Made by a program: the position numbers and the translations under genes. Below are positions 1 through 9,406 of a stretch of 49,316 nt of DNA, piece after piece. Every line of letters starts with the position of its first letter. Within the stretch, counting starts at the first letter, position 1. The DNA lies in contig CATVZP010000006.1 in NCBI GenBank assembly GCA_958348565.1, positions 1-49,316 of the forward strand. Direction: 5' to 3'. This DNA is from an uncultured Collinsella sp. GTDB lineage: Bacteria; Actinomycetota; Coriobacteriia; Coriobacteriales; Coriobacteriaceae. The notes beneath the pieces were generated by a model. That model ran no database searches and had not been told where the DNA came from. It saw only the letters and a program-made list of their open reading frames with translations.

Positions 1-216
1 GTTATATGCACTTAGGCGGCGATGTACTTGCCATCCTGAATCACATAGGCCGTAGGTCGTATGTAGTGAGCATGTTTCCAATGTTTCCGCAGCGTTTCGG
101 GGGTGCCGTTTTGTGCGACTCCTGTTGCCTGGCGAGCACGCGCCCTCGGTTCACGCTAGAATGCACTCAACCTTTAAGCGGTTAATCCATCCATAAGATG
201 CACGAAGGAGCTATCT
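1..216. other. Leader region of hom with possible gene remnant
   Basis: No complete gene is visible. On the minus strand a frame is open from 155 to the TAA at 12-14 (47 codons). It ends in a protein-like stretch (HYIRPTAYVIQDGKYIAA) but has no start codon and is closed upstream by a TAG at 156-158, so it may be the tail of a decayed gene or chance. The last 70 bases are the leader of hom, with a good ribosome-binding site (GAAGGAG) 6 bases before its ATG. I could not pick a convincing promoter. Confidence 0.25.
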
Positions 217-1560
217 ATGAGCGAACCCCTGCGCACCGTGAACGTCGGCCTGATCGGTCTGGGAACCGTCGGCGGCGGCGTGGCCCGTCTGATCAAGAGC
301 CACCACGATGAGTACCTTGCAGCCTACGGCATCGACCTTAAGCTGACCCGCGCCTGCGCGCTTGCTTGGGAGCAGGCCGAGGCGGCAGGCATTGAGCGCG
401 AGGCCTTTACGAGTGACTGGCACGACGTCGTCACCGACCCCGCCGTCGATATCGTCGTCGAGCTCATCGGCGGCGAGCACCCCGCGACCGAGATCTTCAC
501 CACCGCCTTCGAGAACGGCAAGCACGTCGTCTCTGCCAACAAGGCCCTGCTGGGCCGTCATGTCGAGACGCTCGCCGAGAAGGCGCGCGCGTGCGGCGTG
601 CAGATTAAGTGCGAGGCCAGCTGCGGCGGCGGCATCCCCATCGTGAGCACGCTCGAGCACGACCTGGTGGGTAACAAGATCCTGACCATCGCCGGCATCC
701 TCAACGGCACCACCAACTACATCCTGTCGCGCATGGACGCCGAGGGCGCCGATTATGCCGACGTGCTTGCCGACGCGCAGGCCAAGGGCTATGCCGAGGC
801 CGACCCGTCCGCCGATGTCGACGGCTTCGACGCCGCCAGCAAGACGGCGATCCTCGCCTCCATTGGCTTTGGCACCCGCGTTACCACCGACGATGTGTAC
901 CAGCAGGGCATCCGTACCATCGGCGCCGAGGACATCGCCCAGGCCCGCGAGCTCGGCTACACCATTAAGCTGCTCGGCATCGCCCGCAACACCGACGCCG
1001 GCGTCGACGTCCGCGTGCATCCCACGCTGATCCCCGCCGATCACATGCTCGCCAAGGTCAACGGTGCCATGAACGCCGTCTACGTGGTGGGTGACGCCGT
1101 GGGCGAGACCATGTTCTACGGCGCGGGCGCAGGCTCCTTCCCCACCGCGAGCGCCGTCGTAGGCGATATCCTGTCGCTCTCCGAGCAGATCAGCCGCGGC
1201 GTGGCTCCGCTGCCCGAGATTGAGCCCTATGGTCACAACCTCGCCTTTAAGCCCATGGACGAGCTCCAGACTAAGTACTATGTGCGCCTGAAGGTCGCCG
1301 ACCGCGTAGGCGCCCTGTCCGAGACGGTCGACATCTTTGCCAAGCACAACATCTCGATCTCGCTCATCAACCAGGTCGAGGACGGCAAGTCGGGCGTCAG
1401 CGATGCCTGCTCGGTCATCTTCCTGACGCACCGCGCGCTCGAGAAGGACGTCCAGGCTGCCGCCGCCGAGCTTGCCAGCGTCGACTGCGTGGCCGAGGTC
1501 GCCAACGTCCTGCGCATCGAGGACGTCGAGGCCTGGACCGAAGGCGTCATGGCCAACTAG
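217..1560 (+). CDS. hom: Homoserine dehydrogenase
   Basis: This enzyme reduces aspartate semialdehyde to homoserine with NAD(P)H, the branch point to threonine and methionine, in the cytoplasm. The 447-residue product has an N-terminal Rossmann motif (GLIGLGTVGGGV, residues 11-22), the family segment KCEASCGGGIPI around residue 133, ILNGTTNYILSRM around residue 163, and a C-terminal ACT domain beginning near KYYVRLKVADRVGALSE. The ACT domain suggests feedback control by an end-product amino acid, usually threonine. Length is typical of Gram-positive enzymes with an ACT tail. The ATG at 217 has GAAGGAG at good spacing. A strong terminator follows 34 bases after the stop, so it ends its transcription unit; no thrB or thrC is visible downstream. 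Confidence 0.96.
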   Translation: MSEPLRTVNVGLIGLGTVGGGVARLIKSHHDEYLAAYGIDLKLTRACALAWEQAEAAGIEREAFTSDWHDVVTDPAVDIVVELIGGEHPATEIFTTAFENGKHVVSANKALLGRHVETLAEKARACGVQIKCEASCGGGIPIVSTLEHDLVGNKILTIAGILNGTTNYILSRMDAEGADYADVLADAQAKGYAEADPSADVDGFDAASKTAILASIGFGTRVTTDDVYQQGIRTIGAEDIAQARELGYTIKLLGIARNTDAGVDVRVHPTLIPADHMLAKVNGAMNAVYVVGDAVGETMFYGAGAGSFPTASAVVGDILSLSEQISRGVAPLPEIEPYGHNLAFKPMDELQTKYYVRLKVADRVGALSETVDIFAKHNISISLINQVEDGKSGVSDACSVIFLTHRALEKDVQAAAAELASVDCVAEVANVLRIEDVEAWTEGVMAN

Positions 1561-1594
1561 TCCGGTCTTCGCTATACGACATATATGTTTAGGG

Positions 1595-1627
1595 GCTCCC
1601 GTCCGGTCTTGGACGGGAGCTTTTTTG
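1595..1627 (+). terminator. Rho-independent terminator of hom
   Basis: A perfect 10-bp stem (GCTCCCGTCC at 1595-1604 paired with GGACGGGAGC at 1611-1620) with a 6-base loop is followed directly by TTTTTTG. It lies just downstream of hom. Confidence 0.93.
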
Positions 1628-1784
1628 TTTGTGCGCTCGGGCGCAATTGACGTGACTTACGCTTGAACAACTTAACCGTTCATTGACAACCGTGGGTACC
1701 GTTCACCGATAGGCGAACACGCTCGTTTTGAGCCGCCACTATGCTGTGCTGCGTATGTCCATACCCCCGAAGAATGGAGGCACC

Positions 1785-2534
1785 ATGTTGCTCAAGGGCA
1801 AGAAAGCAATCGTCACCGGAGGCACGCGCGGTATCGGCTATGCCATCGCCTGCCGTTTTATCGAGGAGGGTGCCGCCGTCACCGTCTTTGGCTCGCGCCA
1901 GGAGACTGCCGATGCAGCCGTTGAGAAGCTGACAGCTGTCTATCCCGACGCCAAGGTCTGGGGCCGTTCCTGCGATCTCACCTCGCTCGAGGCCGTGACC
2001 GAGGCCTTTACCCAGGCTGCAGCCGACATGGGCGGTCTCGATACGGTCGTCAACAACGCCGGCATCTCCCAGCGCTCGCCCCTTTTGGACTACACGGCCG
2101 AGGAGTTCGCAAAGGTCATGGACCTTAACGTCGTCGCTGTCTTTAACGGTCACCAAGCGGCCGCCAAGATCATGACCGAGGCCGGCCACGGCGGCACCAT
2201 CACTACCACAAGCTCGATGGTCGCCAAGTACGGCCAGCCCTCCGGCGTCGGTTACCCCACGTCCAAGTTTGCCGTCAATGGCATGGTCCAGTCGCTCTCG
2301 CGCGAGCTCGCCCCCATGGGTATTCGCGTCAACGCCGTCGCCCCAGGCGTAACCAAGACCGATATGGTCGCCAACCTGCCCGAAGAGGTCATCAAGCCCA
2401 TCATCGCCACCATTCCGCTGGGTCGCATGGGCGAGCCCGAGGATGTCGCCAACGCCTTTGTCTTCTTGGCAAGCGACATGTCCTCCTATGTCACGGGCGC
2501 CATCCTCCCCGTCGACGGAGCCGCCCGCTCCTAA
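1785..2534 (+). CDS. Short-chain dehydrogenase, BaiA/FabG-like
   Basis: A 249-residue classical SDR that probably oxidises or reduces a hydroxyl/keto group with NAD(P)(H). The cofactor motif TGGTRGIG is at residues 11-18, NNAG at 90-93, and the catalytic Ser is near 143 with Tyr157 and Lys161 in GYPTSK. Several stretches (EEF..VMDLNV..VFNG, SGVGYP.SK, VAPGV.KTDM) recall the bile-acid 3-alpha-hydroxysteroid dehydrogenase BaiA as I remember it, although many FabG-like enzymes share them; the substrate is therefore open. The ATG at 1785 follows GGAGG at ideal spacing; the in-frame ATG at 1728 has no such site. A TTGACA (1683-1688) upstream may be a -35 box, but no good -10 follows. A terminator starts 47 bases after the stop, so the gene looks monocistronic. 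Confidence 0.85.
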   Translation: MLLKGKKAIVTGGTRGIGYAIACRFIEEGAAVTVFGSRQETADAAVEKLTAVYPDAKVWGRSCDLTSLEAVTEAFTQAAADMGGLDTVVNNAGISQRSPLLDYTAEEFAKVMDLNVVAVFNGHQAAAKIMTEAGHGGTITTTSSMVAKYGQPSGVGYPTSKFAVNGMVQSLSRELAPMGIRVNAVAPGVTKTDMVANLPEEVIKPIIATIPLGRMGEPEDVANAFVFLASDMSSYVTGAILPVDGAARS

Positions 2535-2580
2535 AGGTCGCAAGCCACGACTCCTAGCCTCAACATTGCTCAACGCAAAA

Positions 2581-2623
2581 GGCGCGCTGCCTGCATCAAC
2601 CGCAGGCAGCGCGCCTTCTTCTG
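2581..2623 (+). terminator. Terminator of the SDR gene
   Basis: A 13-bp perfect stem (GGCGCGCTGCCTG at 2581-2593 with its complement at 2603-2615) is followed by TTCTTCTGTTT. Confidence 0.85.
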
Positions 2624-2629
2624 TTTGAA

Positions 2630-2876
2630 GCGGAAGCCTGTCCCAGAATTTCGGATCAGAACGGGGCACGGTTTCCCCCAGGACCTCCTTGCGGAAACTG
2701 CGTCCCGTTTTGAACGCAGATTCTGGGAAGTGGTTTCCGCAACGGGTCTCTCGCGGAAAGCGCGTCCCACTCTGGACGCCCATTCCGGGACACCGTTTCC
2801 CAACGGCCCCTGTTTCGGAAACCACATCCCGTTTCGAGCCTTCAAAGCGTGACGCGACTCCCTTGAGAGACTATCG
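2630..2876. repeat. About four tandem 62-bp imperfect palindromic units
   Basis: The gap between the SDR terminator and the antiporter gene is filled by a degenerate tandem array. Units begin at 2630, 2691, 2753 and 2815 with (G/T)CGGAA, spaced 61, 62 and 62 bp. Each unit runs GCGGAAAC-4-TCCC near its start; the first three have a GGGA or GGGGCA and then GGTTTCC or CGTTTCC near the end. A unit can therefore fold as GGAAAC..TCCC against GGGA..GTTTCC. The fourth unit is eroded after its first half and stops next to the antiporter stop codon. No reading frame is preserved across units, so this is non-coding. Confidence 0.7.
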
Positions 2877-2877
2877 A

Positions 2878-4440
2878 CTACTTACCGTCGTCGTCCTGGG
2901 CTTCATCGCGCGCGTAGAGCTCCAGCATGCGGCGGCGGTATTCGTGCACGGCGAGCTTGGCGCGCTCCAGGCGGCGGCGCTCACGCGGAGTCAGCTTGGA
3001 CGGGTCGATCTCGTCGCCATAGGTCTTCTCGGCCAGCAAATGAGCGGCGTCCACGATACGGGCATCGATGTGCCCGCTTGCCGCCTCGGTCGAGAGGCGG
3101 TCGGCAATGGAATCAAGGGTAGGTATGCCGTCGAGCGAACGCCCATGTCCATGCGAGGTCAGCAGCTCGTGCTCGCGTGCGAGCAGGCTCGCCAAATCGT
3201 GATGGGCGCGCAAGATGTCGAGCGCATCGGATGGATGCTCGGCAACCTCTGCCACGGCAGCGACCGGTGCGGCGTCGACCACGCGGTAGAAGAGCTGCGC
3301 GAGCAGCGGCATCAAGAACACCGTGATGGCACCGGCGGCAACCATGACCGACGCAATATCTTGCGACAGCGCGCCCGCGTTGACGGCAACGCTCGTCACG
3401 GCAACGATGATCGGAAGCGCCGTGGTGCAGTACAGGGCCACGGTAATGCGACCATACGCCGACACATCGCGCGTCGCAGGACAAATGCCCATAGAGATGA
3501 GGATGGGCACGGCACGAATAATCAGCAACGCCACGATAAAGCCCGCGAGCAAGCCCGGACGCGACGCCACGGCCGTCAGGTCGATCTTAGCGCCCGACAC
3601 GGTAAAGAACACCGGGATCAAAAAGCCGTAGGCCAGGCCGTCGAGCTTAGTCTCGAGCGTATGGTTGCCCTCGGGGATGATATAGCGCAGGACAAAGCCG
3701 GCGGCAAAAGAACCCAACACGATGTCGAGGTCAAAGACGGCGGAGAACGCCACGAGCGTGACCAGGATGAGCACCGTCAGGCGCACGAAGGTCTGCGACG
3801 TGGTATCGGCGCGTTCCTCGACAAACGCAAAGAAGCGGCTGCCGACGCGCTTGGAGCGGCTCGGGACCACGGCCAGCAACACGCAGACCACCGCAAACAA
3901 GCCAAGGATTACAAGCGTCTGGATGCCAGTGCGAGCAGACAGCAGCACCGACATGGCGAGCACGGGACCGAGCTCGCCCCAAGTGCCATACGCGAGAATC
4001 GAGTCGCCCACGCGCGTGCCGGTGAGCGAGCGCTCGCGCATGATGGGCACAAGCGTGCCGAGTGCCGTGGAAGTAAGGGCAAGCGTCACGGCGATACCGT
4101 CGAAATGACTGACCGAGAACCACGGGGTAAAGCGCACGGCAAGCCAGGCGATACCAAACGTGACGACCCACGTCGCCAAGCCGTAGCGCCCCTCGACGCC
4201 CGTGATGCTCTTGGGGTCGATCTCAAAGCCGGCGAGCAGGAACAAAAAGGCCAGACCGAGCTCGGACACAAGCGAGACCTCGGCATCTACATGGATAATG
4301 TCGAGCATATGGGGTCCCAGCACCGCGCCGAACACGAGCAAAAAGACCGTTTCGGGAATGGGTTTTCCGGGAATCGCCGAGGCGATGAAGGGGCTTGCAA
4401 AGGCCACGAGCGCGATGATGGCGAGTGAAACGAATGCCAT
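2878..4440 (-). CDS. Cation:proton antiporter, CPA2/Kef type
   Basis: A 520-residue membrane protein of the monovalent cation:proton antiporter-2 family, expected to exchange Na+ or K+ for H+ across the cytoplasmic membrane. The first roughly 390 residues alternate hydrophobic helices; typical segments are LVSELGLAFLFLLAGFEID and LGSFAAGFVLRYIIPEG. The last roughly 120 residues are soluble, charged and partly helical (PRERRRLERAKLAVHEYRRR). I see no GxGxxG Rossmann motif, so it lacks the RCK/TrkA-N domain of true KefB/KefC and would be regulated differently. The ATG at 4440 has GAGAAAGG upstream. It is divergent from purL. Confidence 0.88.
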   Translation of the reverse strand: MAFVSLAIIALVAFASPFIASAIPGKPIPETVFLLVFGAVLGPHMLDIIHVDAEVSLVSELGLAFLFLLAGFEIDPKSITGVEGRYGLATWVVTFGIAWLAVRFTPWFSVSHFDGIAVTLALTSTALGTLVPIMRERSLTGTRVGDSILAYGTWGELGPVLAMSVLLSARTGIQTLVILGLFAVVCVLLAVVPSRSKRVGSRFFAFVEERADTTSQTFVRLTVLILVTLVAFSAVFDLDIVLGSFAAGFVLRYIIPEGNHTLETKLDGLAYGFLIPVFFTVSGAKIDLTAVASRPGLLAGFIVALLIIRAVPILISMGICPATRDVSAYGRITVALYCTTALPIIVAVTSVAVNAGALSQDIASVMVAAGAITVFLMPLLAQLFYRVVDAAPVAAVAEVAEHPSDALDILRAHHDLASLLAREHELLTSHGHGRSLDGIPTLDSIADRLSTEAASGHIDARIVDAAHLLAEKTYGDEIDPSKLTPRERRRLERAKLAVHEYRRRMLELYARDEAQDDDGK

Positions 4441-4624
4441 GTGATGCCTTTCTCTTGTTTGCGCTTCACTGTAGCACCCTCGCCGTCCTCAACGCGCCGC
4501 GAGCTGTCGTATCATAGTGAGGTTTACAAACATGTGGCTCAAGGCGACCGCAGGGCAGACCCCGCAAACCGACCGCTGCCGCATACCGTACCGTACGCCC
4601 AACCGATCAGGAAGGCAGGAACCA

Positions 4625-7600
4625 ATGGTCTCTCGTATCTACGTGGAGAAGAAACCCGGGTTCGACGTCGAGGCTCAGCAGCTCAAGGGCGAGCTGACCG
4701 AGATTCTCGGCATCAAGGGCATCGAGGCCCTGAGGATCATCAACCGCTACGACGTCGAGGGCATCGACGAGGAGCTTTTCCGCTCCTGCGTGCCGACCGT
4801 CTTTAGCGAGCCCCAGGTCGATGTGACCTACGACGAGCTCCCCGCAAGCGATGGCGCCGTCTTTGCCGTCGAATTCCTGCCTGGCCAGTTTGACCAGCGC
4901 GCCGACTCCGCCAGCGAGTGCGTGCAGCTCATCAGCCAGGGCGAGCGCCCCGCCGTGCGCTCCGCCAAGGTCTATATGATCTCGGGCGCTCTGGACGAAG
5001 CCGCCATCGAGGCCATCAAGCACTACGTGGTGAACCCCGTCGAGGCGCGCATCGCCTCGCTCGACCTGCCCGAGACGCTGTACATGGAGACCCCCGAGCC
5101 CCAGCCCGTCGAGGTGCTCGACGGCTTCCGCGAGCTCGATGAGGCCGGCCTCGCCGCCTTTATTTCCGAGCGCGGTCTTGCCATGGACGAAGCGGACATC
5201 GCCTTCTGCCAGCAGTACTTCCGCGATGAGGATCGCGATCCCACCATCACCGAGATCCGCGTGATCGACACCTACTGGTCCGATCACTGCCGTCACACCA
5301 CCTTCGGCACCGTCCTGGACGACGTGACGATCGACGATGCCGTGGTGCAGCAGGCCTTCGACCGCTACATGGAGATGCGTCATGAGCTCGGTCGCGACGC
5401 CAAGCCCGTCTGCCTCATGGACATGGGCACCATCGGCGCCAAGTACCTTAAGAAGACCGGCGTCATGACCGATGTCGACGAGTCCGAGGAGATCAACGCC
5501 TGCACCGTCAAGGTGAAGGTCGATGTCGACGGCGAGGACCAGGACTGGTTGTTCCTGTTTAAGAACGAGACCCACAACCACCCGACCGAGATCGAGCCCT
5601 TCGGCGGTGCCGCCACCTGCGTGGGCGGCGCCATCCGCGACCCGCTCTCGGGCCGCAGCTACGTGTACCAGGCCATGCGTGTCACCGGTGCCGGCGACCC
5701 CACCGTCCCCGTGTCCGAGACGCTCGAGGGCAAGCTGCCGCAGCGCAAGCTCGTAACCACTGCCGCCGCCGGCTACTCCAGCTACGGCAACCAGATCGGC
5801 CTTGCCACCGGCCAGGTCAACGAGCTCTATCACCCCGGCTACGTGGCCAAGCGCATGGAGGTCGGCGCCGTCGTGGGCGCTACCCCGGCAAACCACGTGC
5901 GCCGCGAGTGCCCCGCCCCCACCGACAAGATCATCCTGCTGGGCGGCCGCACCGGCCGTGACGGCATCGGCGGTGCCACCGGCTCCTCCAAGACCCAGAA
6001 CACCGAGTCCATCGAAACCTCGGGCGCCGAGGTCCAAAAGGGCAACGCCCCGGTCGAGCGCAAGCTGCAGCGTCTGTTCCGCCGCGGCGACGCCTGCCGC
6101 CTGATCAAGCGCTGCAACGACTTTGGCGCCGGCGGCGTCTCGGTCGCCGTGGGCGAGCTTGCCGACGGCCTGTATGTCGACCTGGACACCGTGACCAAGA
6201 AGTACGACGGCTTGGACGGCACCGAGCTCGCCATCTCCGAGTCCCAGGAGCGTATGGCCTGCGCCGTCGCCGACGGTGACGTCGAGGAGTTCATGGGCTA
6301 CGCCGCCGAGGAGAACCTGGAGGCGACCGTTATCGCCGAGGTTACCGCCGAGCCGCGCATGCGCATGGCCTGGAACGGCGTTGCCATCGTCGATCTGTCC
6401 CGCGAGTTCCTCAACTCCAACGGCGCGCCCAAGCACCAGGTCGCCCACGTGTGCGCCCGCAGCGTGTGGCAGCCCAGCTGGGCCGGCACCACGCTTGCCG
6501 AGCGCATGACCTCGCTCGTCACCGACCTCAACGTTGCCTCCAACAAGGGCCTTTCCGAGCGCTTCGACTCCACCATCGGTGCCGCAACCGTGCTTATGCC
6601 CTTTGGCGGCAAGACGCAGCTCACCCCGAGCTCGGCCATGGTCGCCAAGTTCCCCGTGGACGGCGAGACCACCACGGCAAGCGCCATGGCATGGGGCTTC
6701 AACCCCTACCTGATGGAAGCCGACCAGTTTGCTGGCGCCTACCTGTCCGTGGTCGAGTCCATCGCCAAGCTCGTGGCTGCCGGCTTTGAGCACAAGCGCG
6801 CCTACCTCTCCTTCCAGGAGTACTTCGAGCGCCTGCGCACCGAGGCCGAGCGCTGGGGCAAGCCCACGGCAGCCGTCCTGGGCGCTCTCATGGCCCAAGT
6901 CGACCTGGGTGCCGGCGCCATCGGTGGCAAGGATTCCATGAGCGGCTCGTTTGAGGACGAGGCCGGCGAGCTCAACGTTCCGCCGACTCTGATCAGCTTC
7001 GCTGTGGCCGTGGGCCGCGCGGCGCGCGCCGTCTCCCCTGAGTTCAAGGGCCTGACGCACCGCGTCGTCCGAATCGCCCCCGCCACCTACGGCGAGGACT
7101 ACCGCCCCGACGCCCAGCAGCTGCTCGCCGCGTTTGACGCCGTCGAGGCGCTCACCGCTACCGGCGACGCCCTGGCTGTCTCCACGCCCGGCTACGGCTG
7201 CGGCGCCGAGAGCCTCTTTAAGATGTGCGTCGGCAACCAGATCGGTATCGAGCTTGCCGAGGATGTGGACGTGGAGAGCCTCTTCACCCCGCTCTACGGC
7301 AGCTTTATCGTTGAGCTCGCCGAGGACGCCGAGCTGCCCGAGGTCGCCGATGGCGTTGTCGTCGAGCCCCTGGGCACCACCGTCGAGGGCTATGTCATCG
7401 ACACCGGCTCCGAGGTCATCGAGCTCGCTGAGCTCCAAGAGGCCTGGGAGGGCGGCATCGAGGGTGTCTTCGCCTACCGCAGCGCCGGCGAGACCCCCGA
7501 GGTCGAGACCATCGACTTCCGCGCCAAGGACATCCACGTGTACGGCGGCGCCAAGATCGCCCGCCCGCGCGTGGTTATCCCCGTGTTCCCCGGCAACAAC

Positions 7601-8371
7601 TGCGAGTACGATAGTGCCCGTGCCTTCCGCGCCGCCGGCGCCGAGGCCGACACCTTCGTGATCAACAACCTCACGCCCGAGGCCGTCGCCGAGAGCACCC
7701 ACGAGCTTGCCCGCCGCATCCGTGCAAGCCAGATCGTCATGATCCCCGGCGGCTTCTCGGGCGGCGACGAGCCCGACGGCTCCGCGAAGTTCATCACGGC
7801 GTTCTTCCGCGCTCCCGAGGTCACCGAGGCAGTCCGCGACCTGCTCCAGGCCCGCGATGGCCTGATGCTGGGCATCTGCAACGGCTTCCAGGCTCTGGTC
7901 AAGCTCGGCCTGGTGCCCTACGGTGACATCGTCGACGCCACGCCCGATGCGCCCACGCTGACGTTCAACACCATCGGTCGTCATCAGAGCCGCCTGGTGC
8001 GCACCCGCATCTCGTCCAACCTGTCCCCATGGCTGTCGCAGTGCAGCCTGGACGACCCCTACACCGTCGCCATCAGCCACGGCGAGGGCCGCTTTGTCGC
8101 CAATGACGAAGTACTCGCCCAGCTGATCGCCAACGGCCAGGTCGCCACGCAGTACGTGGGCGAGGACGGCAAGCCCAGCATGGATCTTTCCGTCAACCCC
8201 AACGGCTCCGCACTCGCCATCGAGGGCATCACGAGCCCCGACGGCCGCGTCCTGGGCAAGATGGGCCATGCCGAGCGTCGCGGCGACAACCTGTACCGCA
8301 ACGTGCCCGAGCATGTCCCCGGCGACAAGTTCATGCCGATCTTTGAGAGCGGCGTAGCCTACTTCGCCTAA
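4625..8371 (+). CDS. purL: Phosphoribosylformylglycinamidine synthase, single chain
   Basis: This enzyme converts FGAR, glutamine and ATP to FGAM in de novo purine synthesis. The 1248-residue product is the large fused form. The synthetase part carries TYWSDHCRHTTF, the metal/ATP motif KNETHNHPTEIEPFGGAAT and the repeated half near GAIGGKDSMSGSF. The C-terminal glutaminase has IPVFPGNNCEYDSARAF, MIPGGFSGGDEPDG, the nucleophile Cys in LGICNGFQALVKLG and ISHGEGRF. No separate purQ or purS is therefore needed. The ATG at 4625 follows AGGAAGGCAGGA, whereas the upstream in-frame ATG at 4517 lies in leader sequence. A terminator follows closely, so it is transcribed alone. I see no riboswitch in the 184-bp leader. 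Confidence 0.96.
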   Translation: MVSRIYVEKKPGFDVEAQQLKGELTEILGIKGIEALRIINRYDVEGIDEELFRSCVPTVFSEPQVDVTYDELPASDGAVFAVEFLPGQFDQRADSASECVQLISQGERPAVRSAKVYMISGALDEAAIEAIKHYVVNPVEARIASLDLPETLYMETPEPQPVEVLDGFRELDEAGLAAFISERGLAMDEADIAFCQQYFRDEDRDPTITEIRVIDTYWSDHCRHTTFGTVLDDVTIDDAVVQQAFDRYMEMRHELGRDAKPVCLMDMGTIGAKYLKKTGVMTDVDESEEINACTVKVKVDVDGEDQDWLFLFKNETHNHPTEIEPFGGAATCVGGAIRDPLSGRSYVYQAMRVTGAGDPTVPVSETLEGKLPQRKLVTTAAAGYSSYGNQIGLATGQVNELYHPGYVAKRMEVGAVVGATPANHVRRECPAPTDKIILLGGRTGRDGIGGATGSSKTQNTESIETSGAEVQKGNAPVERKLQRLFRRGDACRLIKRCNDFGAGGVSVAVGELADGLYVDLDTVTKKYDGLDGTELAISESQERMACAVADGDVEEFMGYAAEENLEATVIAEVTAEPRMRMAWNGVAIVDLSREFLNSNGAPKHQVAHVCARSVWQPSWAGTTLAERMTSLVTDLNVASNKGLSERFDSTIGAATVLMPFGGKTQLTPSSAMVAKFPVDGETTTASAMAWGFNPYLMEADQFAGAYLSVVESIAKLVAAGFEHKRAYLSFQEYFERLRTEAERWGKPTAAVLGALMAQVDLGAGAIGGKDSMSGSFEDEAGELNVPPTLISFAVAVGRAARAVSPEFKGLTHRVVRIAPATYGEDYRPDAQQLLAAFDAVEALTATGDALAVSTPGYGCGAESLFKMCVGNQIGIELAEDVDVESLFTPLYGSFIVELAEDAELPEVADGVVVEPLGTTVEGYVIDTGSEVIELAELQEAWEGGIEGVFAYRSAGETPEVETIDFRAKDIHVYGGAKIARPRVVIPVFPGNNCEYDSARAFRAAGAEADTFVINNLTPEAVAESTHELARRIRASQIVMIPGGFSGGDEPDGSAKFITAFFRAPEVTEAVRDLLQARDGLMLGICNGFQALVKLGLVPYGDIVDATPDAPTLTFNTIGRHQSRLVRTRISSNLSPWLSQCSLDDPYTVAISHGEGRFVANDEVLAQLIANGQVATQYVGEDGKPSMDLSVNPNGSALAIEGITSPDGRVLGKMGHAERRGDNLYRNVPEHVPGDKFMPIFESGVAYFA

Positions 8372-8409
8372 ACCTTTCCCATCGGGTACAATCCCTTCGG
8401 GTAACATCA

Positions 8410-8446
8410 CCCGCCACCGACGCATCCGGTGGCGGGTTCTTTTTTG
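8410..8446 (+). terminator. Terminator of purL
   Basis: A 10-bp stem (CCCGCCACCG at 8410-8419 with CGGTGGCGGG at 8427-8436) is followed by TTCTTTTTTG. It lies 38 bp after the purL stop codon. Confidence 0.92.
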
Positions 8447-8470
8447 CTTCGCGCATGTAGGAAGGACATC

Positions 8471-9406
8471 ATGGAAAGCCGCAAGCCGTATCTCGCCACC
8501 CTGCCCGGACTCATCCTGGGCTGTCTCGTTTGCTGCGCGCTCTGGGGCTCCGCCTTCCCCTGCATCAAGATCGGCTACGGCCTCTTTGGCATTCCCGCGC
8601 ACGACAGCGCCTCGCAGCTGCTCTTCGCGGGTCTGCGCTTCACCCTTGCCGGCATGCTGGTCATTGTTGGCATGAGCGTGGCCCAGCGCCGCCCGCTCGT
8701 TCCGCAAGCGCGTGATATCAAGCCCATATGTATCCTGTCGCTCTTCCAGACTATCGGGCAGTACTTCTTTTTCTACCTGGGACTCTCGCGCGCCAGTGCC
8801 ATGTCGAGTTCCATCATCGAGGCCAGCGCCAACTTCCTAGCCATCCTCTTTGCCGCTCTGGCGTTTCGCACCGAGAAGCTCAATACGGCCAAGGTGCTCG
8901 GCTGCGTACTGGGCTTTGCCGGCGTCGCGCTCGTCAACCTTTCGGGCGCGGGCGGCACCTTTGGCTTTACGCTCGACGGCGAGGGCTTCATCCTGGCCTC
9001 CACCGTCGCGGGCGCCCTTTCGACCTGCCTGATCGGCATCTTCTCGCGCGAGCACGACGGCGTCTTGCTTGCCGGGTGGCAGTTCTTGGTCGGCGGCCTG
9101 GTCCTCACCGCCATCGGCTTTATGATGGGTGGCGCGCTCTCCCCCACGGCGATTGCCCCCGCCATCGCGCTCATCATCTACATGGCGCTTATCTCCGCGG
9201 TCGCCTACTCGCTGTGGTCGCGCCTGCTTGCCGTCAACCCCGTCAGCCGCGTCTCGGTCTTTGGGTTTATGAACCCCGTCTTTGGTGTGCTGCTGAGCGC
9301 GCTGCTGCTCGGCGAGGGTGCTGGCACGAGCCCCGTTACCGTCATCGTTGCCCTGCTGTTGGTCTGCAGCGGCATCATCATCGTCAACAAACCTAAAAAA
9401 GCTTAA
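8471..9406 (+). CDS. DMT-family (EamA) permease
   Basis: A 311-residue protein with about ten hydrophobic helices in two EamA repeats. The first contains GCLVCCALWGSAFPCIKIGYG and ASAMSSSIIEASANFLAILFA, and the second contains LISAVAYSLWSRLLAVNPVSRVS and VFGVLLSALLLGE. DMT permeases of this type usually export or take up small metabolites or amino acids across the cytoplasmic membrane; the substrate cannot be read from sequence. The ATG at 8471 is preceded by AGGAAGGACATC, a good ribosome-binding site. The longer in-frame start at 8429 lies in the purL terminator and is not credible. No partner gene is linked to it. Confidence 0.88.
   Translation: MESRKPYLATLPGLILGCLVCCALWGSAFPCIKIGYGLFGIPAHDSASQLLFAGLRFTLAGMLVIVGMSVAQRRPLVPQARDIKPICILSLFQTIGQYFFFYLGLSRASAMSSSIIEASANFLAILFAALAFRTEKLNTAKVLGCVLGFAGVALVNLSGAGGTFGFTLDGEGFILASTVAGALSTCLIGIFSREHDGVLLAGWQFLVGGLVLTAIGFMMGGALSPTAIAPAIALIIYMALISAVAYSLWSRLLAVNPVSRVSVFGFMNPVFGVLLSALLLGEGAGTSPVTVIVALLLVCSGIIIVNKPKKA

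Noticed and set aside
12..155. Minus-strand 47-codon frame at the left edge as a gene
   Set aside because: It has no start codon and is closed by a stop upstream; kept only as a possible remnant.
2689..4428. 579-codon open frame opposite the antiporter gene
   Set aside because: Arg/His/Gly-rich product without motifs or ribosome-binding site; it begins inside the palindromic array.
4441..4624. Riboswitch in the purL leader
   Set aside because: No purine or PRPP/ppGpp aptamer core could be recognised, and no terminator hairpin precedes the gene.
4607..8707. 1366-codon open frame on the strand opposite purL
   Set aside because: It is a shadow of the GC-rich purL codon pattern; composition is Gly/Ala/Asp/Leu/His-rich low complexity without any motif, and purL is unmistakable.
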